Assembly: GCA_028706745.1 (NCBI GenBank)
Contig: JAQTVM010000010.1
Span: forward strand, 1 to 55,683
From: Candidatus Nanoarchaeia archaeon
GTDB taxonomy: Archaea > Nanobdellota > Nanobdellia > SCGC-AAA011-G17 > GW2011-AR17
DNA: 55,683 nucleotides
Direction of reading: 5' to 3'
The notes below the pieces were generated by a model that made no database searches, was not told the origin of the DNA, and saw only the letters and a list, made by a program, of their open reading frames with translations. This document shows, one piece after another, positions 39,852 to 48,132 of the stretch. How positions within the stretch are numbered: the first letter of the stretch is position 1; each line of letters begins with the position of its first letter. The position numbers and the translations under genes are program-made.

Positions 39852-40451
39852 ATGCGATGCAAATCAATAGAAGACGAAAAGAAACACCTTTCAAAAAATC
39901 CGATCATGAAATGTGTTCTCAGGAAATTCAAAAAAGACATTGTTCATGCCGTTTATTTAGCTTCCCCTAAAAAAATCCTTGATATCGGCTGCGGGAACGG
40001 ATTCATAACAAAAGAGATTGCAAAAGCATTCCCAAAAGCCAAGATTACTGCAGTTGATATTGAAAGAGAAAAAATAGATTATGCGGATAGATACAATAGC
40101 TCTGGAAATATAAAATATATCACGGGAAATATATTTAATCTTCCATTCAAGAAAAGTTCTTTTGATTTGGTTATATGCAACGAAGTGCTTGAGCATATTA
40201 GTGATTACAAGAAAGCAATTGAGATTTTAGCAATGCTGTCATCAAAATGCCTGCTTGTTTCCGTTCCTAATGAGCCCCTGTTCAGGATTGCGACATTCAT
40301 GAGGGGCAGGCATTTGCGCAGATTTGGAAATATGCCCGGGCACATTAATAACTGGAGCAAAAAACAGTTTGTGAATCTTCTTAAGCCCTATGGGGGGGTA
40401 ATACAAGCAAAAACTTCCACTGTATGGAATATAATCCTTCTGGAGAAATGA
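39852..40451 (+). CDS. Class I SAM-dependent methyltransferase
   Basis: 199 aa. Motif I ILDIGCGNGFITKEIA, motif II acidic VDIE, post-I and motif III as NIFNLPF, SSFDLVICNEVLEHI. The substrate is unknown; UbiE/type-11 fold members near glycan genes often methylate sugars or lipid carriers. CTTATTAAGC (39822-39831) suits a leaderless start. It overlaps the next gene by ATGA. Confidence 0.85.
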   Translation: MRCKSIEDEKKHLSKNPIMKCVLRKFKKDIVHAVYLASPKKILDIGCGNGFITKEIAKAFPKAKITAVDIEREKIDYADRYNSSGNIKYITGNIFNLPFKKSSFDLVICNEVLEHISDYKKAIEILAMLSSKCLLVSVPNEPLFRIATFMRGRHLRRFGNMPGHINNWSKKQFVNLLKPYGGVIQAKTSTVWNIILLEK

Positions 40452-41350
40452 TGAAATATAAAAAATATCTTTTGCCGGCACTTATGCTTGTTATATCTCT
40501 GGCTGCAATTTTCTTTTTCGGAAAAGCAGGGTATTCTTCTTGGAAAGAGATATCCGGCAGTGCAATGCAGTTTGATTATTCTATGCTTATTTTGTCAATG
40601 GGGTTTGGCATATCCAGTTTTTTTGCATTGTCTTTGGGGTATTATTTTGTCAACAGGCGCATGAACATTGAAATACCCTTCTGGAAGCTCGCAAAAGCAA
40701 GGGCTTTTTCAGACATAGCCAGCTATGTTCCCGGCAAGATTTGGACACTGCTTGCAAGAATGAAATACATGAAGCAATGGGCAAGCAGGACAAATGTGGT
40801 TGTAAGCTCTTATTTGGAGCTTGTTTCTTTAATACTTTCTGCTCTTCTTGCATTTATAGCGCTTAGTTTGGCATATCCCGAAATTTTTGAGAAATATGCT
40901 CTCCCTGCTTATATCCTGCTTCCATTTTGCATAATCTCAATGCACCCGAAAGTAATTTCTTCTGTAATTAATCTCGGATTAAAATTATTCAAAAAAGAAA
41001 AAATTTCCTTTCCATTAAGCTATGGCAGCATTATCTTTGCAAATGTGATTTATTCTTCATACTGGCTGCTTACCGGGCTGGCTGTTTTCTTTTTAGCGCT
41101 TTCAATTTATCCTGCGCCATGGTCTTATTTCCCTTATATTGTGTTGAGCTATGCGGTTGCATGGACAATTAGTTTCCTCAGCGTGATATTCCCGGGCGGG
41201 CTGGGCATAAGGGAAGGCATATTAGCATATGCTCTTGGAATATTCTTGCCTCTTCCGGTTGCCCTTATTGTTTCGGTGGCATCAAGGGGAATAATAATTC
41301 TTAGCCAGCTTGTATTTGCATTAATTTCATGGATTTTTGCGAGGTTATAG
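40448..41350 (+). CDS. Lysylphosphatidylglycerol synthase TM-like / UPF0104 membrane protein
   Basis: 300 aa, about eight membrane segments. ASYVPGKIWTLLARMKYM, LELVSLILSALLAFIALSL and FPGGLGIREGILAYAL are the conserved blocks of the UPF0104/AglD-flippase-like family. Such proteins act in lipid or lipid-linked sugar transfer. The ATG at 40448 overlaps the methyltransferase stop and is preceded by GGAGA. Confidence 0.8.
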   Translation: MMKYKKYLLPALMLVISLAAIFFFGKAGYSSWKEISGSAMQFDYSMLILSMGFGISSFFALSLGYYFVNRRMNIEIPFWKLAKARAFSDIASYVPGKIWTLLARMKYMKQWASRTNVVVSSYLELVSLILSALLAFIALSLAYPEIFEKYALPAYILLPFCIISMHPKVISSVINLGLKLFKKEKISFPLSYGSIIFANVIYSSYWLLTGLAVFFLALSIYPAPWSYFPYIVLSYAVAWTISFLSVIFPGGLGIREGILAYALGIFLPLPVALIVSVASRGIIILSQLVFALISWIFARL

Positions 41351-41354
41351 CGCC

Positions 41355-42977
41355 TTACTGATATGCTGACTGATTTATTTCAAAGATAATGTATATTGGC
41401 TGCGTTTTTGCTTCATCCATAAAGAAAGCCATCACTGGAGTCATCTTTTCCTGGTTTATCATCGGATATTGCTCATTTGCGCAGCCCGCATAATCGAGCC
41501 CGTCAAGCACATAAAATCTTGGCTTGTATGTGCGTATGTTTTCTTCAGCCAATGTAATATTCCCGCTTGATGCAGATTTAAAATCTCTTTCAGAGTAGTA
41601 TACAATGGGCACTGAAAGCCCGCACCCTACAATTACATCGCCCGGATTTGTATGCTCTTTCAGCCACAAACCCCCCTCTCTTTCTTGAGAGAAAGAATCT
41701 TTCTTGTAATTGATAAGATTGTCTGCGTAAGATAATTGTGCATATATGCCAAATATCATCAGCAAAGCAACGACTGCCACTGCCATTTCCTTGTTATATT
41801 TGCTGATAAACCAGAATATTTTCCTTATTCCAAGAGCGCATATGATGAATAATATTGGCATTGCAGGGAATACAAATCGCGGCTCAAAAATAAACGCAGA
41901 GAATGCATTTACTATGCCAAATATTAATAAAACACTGAATCCCCACAAAAGGAGATAAAAATCTCCTATTAATCGCTTGTTCTCTTTTTTCCATACCTTG
42001 TCAAAGCCGATAAACATATTTATGAATGCCGCGAGCCCTGCTATGAATGCAATTATTAGAGCCCATTTTGCAATAGAGCCCAACCCGATTGCAGGCAAGC
42101 CGGAGCCAAGGTAATATCCTGTTGATGTGATATAAGAAAACATGTTTGGAAGGGAAGATATTATTTTTCCGACTGCCCCCTGCTGCGACGCAGCCAGCCC
42201 TTCATCAGGGCTTGACAATATCATATTAATTCTGGGGTAAGGGCTTCCAAACTCAGCCTGGTGGTATATTGCAAAAGGCAGCGCCGCCAATAATGCACAG
42301 CCAACAATTATCCATATTTTTTTGTTTTTCAGAAATTTTAATCGTTCTGTAACCAGCAAAAATAAGAACAGGAATATTGCCAAAAATCCAATGCCATCAT
42401 ATGCATAGATTCCTGCGCCGTAAATTGCCCCTGTTGCATAAAGATAGTTTTTCCCTTCATTTTTCACATATCCCCTGTAGAAAAACAAAGCCGCAAGCCC
42501 GAAAAGGACTAAGCTGTATATATCTGCAGACAATCTTGCTGACCAGAACAAATGCTCAAAATAAACAGCCATGAATAATGCTGCAAGCAATCCGATTTTT
42601 TTGCTGAAAAACTCTTTTCCTATTAAGTAGGTAACTAGTACTGACCCTACTGCAACGAATTGATTGAAGAAGCGTATGAACCACTCATTCGCTCCAAGCC
42701 AATAAAATATCCCCCAAAGCATGGGAATTGCCCTCGCCCTCCAAGGAGCCGCCTGTTCAGGCAAACCAAGCCCGTAATGCTTTGCCAATGTAAGGTAATC
42801 TGCCTCATCCCACCATACAGCCGCGTTTACTGTCATGTACTTTAGCCTGATGATGAATGCGAATGCAAGTATTGCAATGAGAATCAGGCGATGTTTCTGA
42901 ACTATGAAGTCATTTAATTTATTGACAAAAGCGCTTTCCTTCGGCTTGCTTCCATCTTCTGCAGAACCCTCTTCCAT
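41355..42977 (-). CDS. GT39/ArnT-like membrane glycosyltransferase
   Basis: 540 aa, about 12 membrane segments. The first outer loop holds AAVWWDEADYLTLAKHYGLG, with the DE pair that is the catalytic signature of the GT-C fold. RARAIPMLWGIFYWLGA follows. The C-terminal 90 residues form a soluble exterior domain (YSERDFKSASSGNITL). It should move a sugar from a lipid-phosphate donor to a lipid or protein. It shares a TATA box (43000-43009) with the divergent PIN gene. Confidence 0.82.
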   Translation of the reverse strand: MEEGSAEDGSKPKESAFVNKLNDFIVQKHRLILIAILAFAFIIRLKYMTVNAAVWWDEADYLTLAKHYGLGLPEQAAPWRARAIPMLWGIFYWLGANEWFIRFFNQFVAVGSVLVTYLIGKEFFSKKIGLLAALFMAVYFEHLFWSARLSADIYSLVLFGLAALFFYRGYVKNEGKNYLYATGAIYGAGIYAYDGIGFLAIFLFLFLLVTERLKFLKNKKIWIIVGCALLAALPFAIYHQAEFGSPYPRINMILSSPDEGLAASQQGAVGKIISSLPNMFSYITSTGYYLGSGLPAIGLGSIAKWALIIAFIAGLAAFINMFIGFDKVWKKENKRLIGDFYLLLWGFSVLLIFGIVNAFSAFIFEPRFVFPAMPILFIICALGIRKIFWFISKYNKEMAVAVVALLMIFGIYAQLSYADNLINYKKDSFSQEREGGLWLKEHTNPGDVIVGCGLSVPIVYYSERDFKSASSGNITLAEENIRTYKPRFYVLDGLDYAGCANEQYPMINQEKMTPVMAFFMDEAKTQPIYIIFEINQSAYQ

Positions 42978-42999
42978 TTGGTTATTCTTTTGCAGAATA

Positions 43000-43009
43000 C
43001 TTTAAATAG
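43000..43009. promoter_or_regulatory. Symmetric TATA box serving two divergent leaderless genes
   Basis: CTTTAAATAG has its centre at 43004.5. The two start codons begin at 42977 (minus) and 43032 (plus), each 27.5 nt away. No second TATA box is needed for either gene. Confidence 0.65.
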
Positions 43010-43031
43010 TTTTGCATACAACAACAATATT

Positions 43032-43409
43032 ATGAAAACAATAGTCCTGGACACAAACTTCATCATGTCCTGCCTTGGCTTCAAGATAGACATATTCAGG
43101 GAACTGGAGAGGGTTTGCGACTTCAATTACAGGACAGCAGTCCTCAGGGCTACGTTGTCAGAATTAGAAAAGCTTATAAAGGAAGGCGAATATTTTGAGA
43201 GGAAGCGGGCATCATTGGCCCTGCAGATAATTAACAAATCCGGCATGGACATACTGCGCAAGGACGGCTATGCAGACGATATTTTGGCTGCACTTGAACC
43301 AGAAGAGCACGTCATAGCAACGCAGGATGCGGGATTGCTCAAAAGGCTGAAGCAGAAAGGATTCAGGACAATACAGATAAGGCAGAAAAAGCGCTTTATT
43401 GTTCAATAA
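43032..43409 (+). CDS. Fcf1/Utp23-like PIN-domain nuclease
   Basis: 125 aa. MKTIVLDTNFIM with the first catalytic Asp, AVLRATLSELEKLIKEG, then YADDILAAL and VIATQDAGLLKRLKQKGFR, the acidic quartet of the PIN fold and the Fcf1-like C-terminus. In this conserved place before rpo7 it is taken to act in rRNA or tRNA processing. The TAA overlaps an ATG at 43409, so the operon is tightly coupled. Confidence 0.85.
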   Translation: MKTIVLDTNFIMSCLGFKIDIFRELERVCDFNYRTAVLRATLSELEKLIKEGEYFERKRASLALQIINKSGMDILRKDGYADDILAALEPEEHVIATQDAGLLKRLKQKGFRTIQIRQKKRFIVQ

Positions 43410-43426
43410 TGCGCAGGAGCAAAAAA

Positions 43427-44044
43427 ATGTTTTATGAAGTTGAAGCAAAAGGTCACGTAAGGGTATTGCCAAAATATTTTGGCGATGACAACAAAGAGGC
43501 AATAATGAAAAGCCTCAGCAAGCAGTATGACGGATTTATTTCAAAGGATTTCGGCGTTGTAATCGGAGTTACTGACATAAAGGAAGTCAATGAGGGAATC
43601 ATAATCCCCGGAGACGGCGCTGCGTATTACAACACTGTTTTTTCAATGCTGACATACAAGCCTGAATTGCAGGAAGTTGTTCTTGGAAAAATCGCAGACA
43701 TAACAGATTTCGGCGCATTCATAACAATCGGGCCCATAGACGGCATGATACATGTTTCGCAGACAATGGACGACTTTGTAAGCTTTGGAAAGTCCAATGT
43801 TTTGACAGGCAAGGAGTCCAAGCACAATTTGAAGGTAGGGGACTTGTGCAGGGCGAGAATAATCGCAGTAAGCTACAAGGACCTTTCAAACCCAAGGATT
43901 GGGCTTACAATGAGGCAGCATCGCCTCGGGGCATTGGCCTGGATTGATGAAGACTTAAAGAAAGAAAAGAAGGGTTCAGTCTCTGAAAAAGCGGAAAAAA
44001 CAGAGAAGACTGAAAAGAAAGAAAAGAAAAAGGAGAAGAAGTAA
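43427..44044 (+). CDS. rpo7: RNA polymerase subunit Rpo7 (E')
   Basis: 205 aa. The N-terminal tip domain (MFYEVEAKGHVRVLPKYFG) and a C-terminal S1 RNA-binding domain (VVLGKIADITDFGAFITIG, PIDGMIHVSQ) are typical. With Rpo4 it forms the polymerase stalk that binds nascent RNA. ATG 43427 has AGGAGC 8 nt upstream and fits the family start; an in-frame ATG at 43409 adds six residues. The C-terminal 30 residues are a Lys/Glu repeat (EKTEKTEKKEKKK) not usual for Rpo7. Confidence 0.92.
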   Translation: MFYEVEAKGHVRVLPKYFGDDNKEAIMKSLSKQYDGFISKDFGVVIGVTDIKEVNEGIIIPGDGAAYYNTVFSMLTYKPELQEVVLGKIADITDFGAFITIGPIDGMIHVSQTMDDFVSFGKSNVLTGKESKHNLKVGDLCRARIIAVSYKDLSNPRIGLTMRQHRLGALAWIDEDLKKEKKGSVSEKAEKTEKTEKKEKKKEKK

Positions 44045-44045
44045 G

Positions 44046-44231
44046 ATGGCAAGAAAAGTATGCAGGAAATGCCGCCTTTTTGTTGAAGGCTCTGAATGCC
44101 CAATATGCAAGGGCTCAAGCTTTACAGACACCTGGAACGGCAGGTTGTACATAACAAATTTTGACAAGTCTAAGATTGCAAAAACGTGCAGCATAAAAGC
44201 CAACGGCGAATACGCAATAAAGGCGAGGTAA
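44046..44231 (+). CDS. spt4: Transcription elongation factor Spt4 (RpoE'')
   Basis: 61 aa. Four zinc cysteines in VCRKCRLF and CPICKG, then SFTDTWNGRLYI, are the Spt4 core. It pairs with Spt5 to clamp the polymerase. It lies one base after rpo7, as in most archaea. Confidence 0.93.
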   Translation: MARKVCRKCRLFVEGSECPICKGSSFTDTWNGRLYITNFDKSKIAKTCSIKANGEYAIKAR

Positions 44232-44235
44232 AACC

Positions 44236-44541
44236 ATGAAATTGACTATATTGAGCGAGAAAGAAGAGCCTTTGCTTAAGAGAAAAGCAGTTAAGGCAGA
44301 GATAAGCGAATACGGCGCGACGCCTTCAAAGGCGGCAGTAAAGGAAGATATTGCCAAAAAATTGAAGACAGATGCTGCGCTGGTTGACATTGCAAGCTTA
44401 AAGCACGGATTTGGCGGCGGAAAAGTCACATTGACATGCTATGTTTACAAGGATGCCAAGATGGCTGACCTTTTGGGCAAGGAAGGGCATAAGAAAAGAA
44501 TAGCGGCAAAAAAAGCAAAGGCAGCTCCGGCTGCACAGTGA
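44236..44541 (+). CDS. rps24e: Small-subunit ribosomal protein S24e
   Basis: 101 aa. EEPLLKRKAVKAEISEYGAT, PSKAAVKEDIAKKLKTD, VDIASLKHGFGGGKV and TCYVYKD follow the S24e pattern. The C-terminus is Ala/Lys-rich. It is in the conserved spt4-S24e-S27ae order. Confidence 0.94.
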   Translation: MKLTILSEKEEPLLKRKAVKAEISEYGATPSKAAVKEDIAKKLKTDAALVDIASLKHGFGGGKVTLTCYVYKDAKMADLLGKEGHKKRIAAKKAKAAPAAQ

Positions 44542-44552
44542 GGTAAATGAGA

Positions 44553-44726
44553 ATGGCTGATAAAAAACCGAAAAACAAGAAGGCAAGCGTTAAATACAAG
44601 AAATATTCTGCTGACGGAAAGAGAAAGCCGAACTGCCCCAAGTGCGGGCCCGGTGTGTTCTTGGCAGAGCACAAGGACAGGCAGACGTGCGGCACTTGCG
44701 GATATACTGTGTTTAAGACTAAGTAA
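44553..44726 (+). CDS. rps27ae: Small-subunit ribosomal protein S27ae
   Basis: 57 aa. Basic N-terminus ([19 protein letters not shown]), then a zinc ribbon [28 protein letters not shown]. The start at 44553 is favoured by GAGGT 8 nt upstream; an in-frame ATG at 44547 is too close to it. Last gene of the operon; AT-rich DNA with T6 follows. Confidence 0.93.
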   Translation: MADKKPKNKKASVKYKKYSADGKRKPNCPKCGPGVFLAEHKDRQTCGTCGYTVFKTK

Positions 44727-44758
44727 TTTCTTTTTTATAATTTATTTTTAATTCCATA

Positions 44759-44807
44759 TATACGTGCACAAATAAAGACATTTTTACTTTTTGTTGTGCC
44801 CGTATAC
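44759..44807. promoter_or_regulatory. Operator-like half-site pair at fic 3' end
   Basis: TATACGTGCACA (44759-44770) and TGTGCCCGTATAC (44795-44807) are separated by 24 nt. The second half-site lies in the last codons of fic. The same pair with the same spacing occurs at 45727-45775, but the 24-nt spacers are unrelated. Confidence 0.6.
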
Positions 44808-45719
44808 CCTTACTTGCTCTATAACCAACTGCAGCATCTTGGCAATATATGCCTTATAATTTCCTTTATCTGCAAATTCAAGGGCTTTGTAATATTCTTC
44901 CCTTTTTTCTATAGGAATAAAAAACATCGGAAACCCTTTTTTCATCAATATCAGGTTCATGACCACCCTTGCGGTCCTGCCATTCCCGTCTTCAAATGGA
45001 TGTATCCATGCAATCTTTGCATGCATTAGGGCTGCCAGCTCAAAAGGGTGAAGCTTGCCTTTATTTAGGCTGTACCATTTAAGAAGATTAAGGATATGCT
45101 TTTTTACTTCCGTGTGCTTTGGCGGAATGTGGCTTGAGCCAAATATCTGAACATCAAAAAATCTTATTCTCCCGCCGTAGACAACTCCCGTATTTTTGGT
45201 AAGTATTCCATTCACATTTTCCAGCATCTTTGCATTTATATCTCCTTTATAAGACTTTATGAAATCCAGGCATTCCCTGCCGTTTATTGCCTCATTATAA
45301 TCCTGCGCAGTGATCCCGGAAGGAATAACCTTGTCTTTAAGGATAAGGGCAGTTTGCCTCAGCGTAAGCCTGTTGCCTTCTATAGCATTGCTGTGGTATG
45401 TAAATCTTATCACAAAATCTTCATTCAGCTTATCTTTTATACTTTTAGCCGTGTACTTTAGCCATTCTGCATATCCTGCTTTCAGGTCCTGCAGTGTTTC
45501 AGCGTCATGACCTGAAAGATAGGCGTAGTTTGATTCTTTTGCATAAACTCCTGCTTTCTTTTCTATTTTTCCAGCAAGCACGCTCAATTCTTTATTTGAA
45601 GGCTTCTTATCGCCGAGAAACAGCCTTATTTTTTTCCATTTGACAGGGGAGATTCTTATATTTTTTGTAAGGTAAAAATATTTCTTATTTCCCTGCCTGG
45701 TTGTCTCAATGTAGCTCAT
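44784..45719 (-). CDS. Fic-domain protein
   Basis: 311 aa. The Fic core HPFEDGNGRTAR (240-251) is complete, with catalytic His240, so AMP transfer to a target hydroxyl is expected. An inhibitory helix TYHSNAIEGN (107-116) of the (S/T)xxxE(G/N) type sits N-terminal, making it a self-inhibited class II enzyme. The first 60 residues resemble the Fic N-terminal extension with no clear helix-turn-helix. TATA box ATTTAAATAG (45741-45750) is centred 27 nt from the ATG (leaderless) and is bracketed by operator-like half-sites. Confidence 0.9.
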   Translation of the reverse strand: MSYIETTRQGNKKYFYLTKNIRISPVKWKKIRLFLGDKKPSNKELSVLAGKIEKKAGVYAKESNYAYLSGHDAETLQDLKAGYAEWLKYTAKSIKDKLNEDFVIRFTYHSNAIEGNRLTLRQTALILKDKVIPSGITAQDYNEAINGRECLDFIKSYKGDINAKMLENVNGILTKNTGVVYGGRIRFFDVQIFGSSHIPPKHTEVKKHILNLLKWYSLNKGKLHPFELAALMHAKIAWIHPFEDGNGRTARVVMNLILMKKGFPMFFIPIEKREEYYKALEFADKGNYKAYIAKMLQLVIEQVRVYGHNKK

Positions 45720-45726
45720 ATCAGAT

Positions 45727-45775
45727 TATACGTGCACATACTATTTAAATCTTTCGCATATTTGTGCCCGTATAC
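45727..45775. promoter_or_regulatory. Operator-like half-site pair around fic promoter
   Basis: TATACGTGCACA (45727-45738) and TGTGCCCGTATAC (45763-45775), 24 nt apart, bracket the fic TATA box. The half-sites are near inverted copies of each other, as expected for a dimeric regulator. Confidence 0.65.
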
Positions 45776-45839
45776 TTTAAGCTTTCCCCTTGACTTATAA
45801 TTTATGTAAATAAGAGGATTATTTATGCACAATGACCAT

Positions 45840-46706
45840 TTAGGCTCTGTGTCTTAACCCCAGAATCTCTCTAGCCTCATCACAAGACGCAACTCCTCTT
45901 CCCCACTCTCTAGAGAGCCTTGCTATCCTCTCTACAAGCATCTCATTTGAAGCCAAAACTCCCTTGTCAAAATAAATATTGTCTTCCAGCCCCACTCTCA
46001 CGTGCCCTCCATTATACATTGCCAATAAGTTCATCTCCAGCTGGCTCTTCCCAATGCCTGAGACAGCCCACTGGCAATTCACAGGCTTGTCTGCATAATA
46101 TCTCTGGAAGTATTTCATCTCCATCAAGACTTCGTCTTGGGGTGCCGAAAATCTCGGATTTTCATGCACAGCAGGAGTTGCGCCTTTCATCCCGAATATG
46201 AAATTCAAATACAAAGGCTCTTTCAGCAATCCTCTTTTTACCAAATCCAGTGCATTAGGAAGCATGCTTGCATCAAATATCTCTATTTCAGGCTTGATAT
46301 CATATTCAAGCATCTGCTTTGCAAGCATGTCAATTATCTGCGGTGGGTTAACATAAGCAGAGTTTGAGAAATTTACAGAGCCGGTAGTAAGAGACGCCAA
46401 CTCTGGTTTCAAATACAATGCGCTTCCCCTTTCCCCCTGCTTTCTGCCGCGCCCCCCTGTGGAGATATTTATTATTAATTCAGGGCATTTTGCCCTTATT
46501 CTTGTTACAATGTCTTCAAACACTTTTGGGTTAGAAGTGGGCTTTCCTTTTTTGTTTCTTGCGTGCAGATGAACAACAGAAGCTCCTGCGTTATAGCAGG
46601 CATAAGCTGATTCTGCAATTTCTTTTGGAGTAATTGGCACGTAAGGTGTCATTTCCTTAGTTGGAACTCCTCCTGTCAAAGCGCAAGTGATTATTAGTTT
46701 TTGCAT
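45840..46706 (-). CDS. BKACE-family beta-keto acid cleavage enzyme (DUF849)
   Basis: 288 aa TIM barrel. LIITCALTGG, the zinc ligands in VVHLHARN and the later GGHVRVGLEDN, and the acid EIEIFDASML are those of 3-keto-5-aminohexanoate cleavage enzymes. The family condenses beta-keto acids with acetyl-CoA to yield acetoacetate and a CoA ester. It follows a class III aminotransferase with no gap, suggesting a two-step catabolism of an amino acid through its keto form. The exact substrate is not readable. Confidence 0.87.
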   Translation of the reverse strand: MQKLIITCALTGGVPTKEMTPYVPITPKEIAESAYACYNAGASVVHLHARNKKGKPTSNPKVFEDIVTRIRAKCPELIINISTGGRGRKQGERGSALYLKPELASLTTGSVNFSNSAYVNPPQIIDMLAKQMLEYDIKPEIEIFDASMLPNALDLVKRGLLKEPLYLNFIFGMKGATPAVHENPRFSAPQDEVLMEMKYFQRYYADKPVNCQWAVSGIGKSQLEMNLLAMYNGGHVRVGLEDNIYFDKGVLASNEMLVERIARLSREWGRGVASCDEAREILGLRHRA

Positions 46707-48047
46707 CTAAATCTTCTCCATTACATCTTTTACAGATGTTTCAAAAATATCTAATATTGTTTCCAATTCGCTTTGAGTTGTCGTGAAGTGCGGCGCAAGC
46801 ATCACGTGGTCGCCCTGCTCCACTTCATTGCCTTCAATATTAACTTTCATTCTCGTGCCTGCAAAGATTAGCATTCCGTTTTTCCAGCATTCTGCTTTTA
46901 TTTTTGCTGTTAGGCTTAATTCATCAGGAAACGGCTCTTTTGTTTTCTTGTCTTTTACAAACTCAATTCCAGCCATATATCCCAATCCCCTTACATCTCC
47001 GATGAATGGATACTTCTCTTTCATCTCTTCAAGCCTCTTGAAAAGATAAGCGCCGCCATATCCCACTTTCTCAAGCAGATTTTTCTTTTCAATGTAATCA
47101 AAAACTGCATTCCCGGCTTCTGCAGCAAGAGCGTGCCCTGAAAACGTGAATCCGTGTACAAAAGCCCCTTTTGAAATTCCTGCTGCTATCTTGTCTTTGC
47201 AAATCATGGCTGCCAATGGCATATAGCTTGAGCTTATTCCCTTGCCTAACGTGAAAATGTCAGGAACAATATCATAGTGCTCTGCAGCAAACCATCTTCC
47301 TGTCCTCCCCATGCCGGACATTACTTCGTCAAGGATTAGTAATACCTCATTTTCATCGCAAATCTGCCTTATTCTCTTGAAATACTCCTTGCTTCCTTCT
47401 GCGCCGCAGCAAGAGGCGCCAACAACAGGTTCTGCGATAAAGGCCGCTATCTTCTCCTTGCCTTCTTTTTGTATAATCTTCTCTAAGCTGTTTGCGCATT
47501 CCAATGAGCATTTGCCTTCTGATTTTCCGTAAGGGCAGCGATAACAATAGTGAGGAGATGCCTTTGGCTGATGCTTAAGCATAGGGGCGTACAATTTCTG
47601 CCTTGCAGGGTTTCCTGATATTGCAAGAACGCCCAAAGAATTGCCGTGATAGCTCATTAATCTTGATACTATTTTTGACTTCTTCTTATGCCCTGTGTCG
47701 TGCCAGTACTGCCTTGCCAGCTTTATTGCAGTCTCGTTTGCTTCAGAACCTCCTGACACAAAATATGCTTTCCCGAATTCAGAATTAAGATAGGACATTA
47801 TCCTGTCAGACAATTCAATTATCGGCTTGTTGATGAAAGCGCCTGTGTGCGCAAAGCAAAGCCTGTCTATCTGGTCTTTCAGCCTTTCTTCTATAAAGCG
47901 GTTATTGTAGCCCAAAGAAACAGCAACAACCCCGCCGCAGGCGTCAAGAATCTGCCTTCTTTTATCATCCACTATGTATATTCCTTCGCCGTGGGAAGCT
48001 ATTGGATAATCCTTGGTTAAGTCCCTCGTGAACACGTGATGCCCCAT
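46707..48047 (-). CDS. Class III PLP-dependent aminotransferase
   Basis: 446 aa. SGGSEANETAIKLARQYW, MSYHGNSLG, EPVVGASCC, LILDEVMSGMGRTG and the PLP lysine in FTLGKGISSSYMP define class III. A cysteine-rich insertion (YCYRCPYGKSEGKCSLEC) is present near residue 170. It probably transfers an omega or beta amino group and supplies the keto acid for the BKACE. TTTTAAATACCC (about 48069-48080) gives a leaderless start. Confidence 0.9.
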   Translation of the reverse strand: MGHHVFTRDLTKDYPIASHGEGIYIVDDKRRQILDACGGVVAVSLGYNNRFIEERLKDQIDRLCFAHTGAFINKPIIELSDRIMSYLNSEFGKAYFVSGGSEANETAIKLARQYWHDTGHKKKSKIVSRLMSYHGNSLGVLAISGNPARQKLYAPMLKHQPKASPHYCYRCPYGKSEGKCSLECANSLEKIIQKEGKEKIAAFIAEPVVGASCCGAEGSKEYFKRIRQICDENEVLLILDEVMSGMGRTGRWFAAEHYDIVPDIFTLGKGISSSYMPLAAMICKDKIAAGISKGAFVHGFTFSGHALAAEAGNAVFDYIEKKNLLEKVGYGGAYLFKRLEEMKEKYPFIGDVRGLGYMAGIEFVKDKKTKEPFPDELSLTAKIKAECWKNGMLIFAGTRMKVNIEGNEVEQGDHVMLAPHFTTTQSELETILDIFETSVKDVMEKI

Positions 48048-48110
48048 AAATGGTAGTAAAGAACAGGGTATTTAAAAGCTTAACCCGATAATGGTGTAAA
48101 AAAGAGATAA

Positions 48111-48123
48111 GGGGCTCTGCCCC
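48111..48123 (-). terminator. Hairpin terminator candidate
   Basis: GGGGC-TCT-GCCCC sits 10 nt past the stop of the SPFH gene. Read on the minus strand it is followed by TTATCTC and T6, like an intrinsic terminator. Its core GGGCAGAGCCC is shared with 20701-20719. Confidence 0.45.
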
Positions 48124-48132
48124 CAATAAAAA

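Noticed and set aside
45794-45842. Mini-ORF (MHNDHL) with TATA-like and SD-like sequence before the BKACE 3' end
   Set aside because: Six codons only, no sign of conservation that I can judge; probably chance or remnant.
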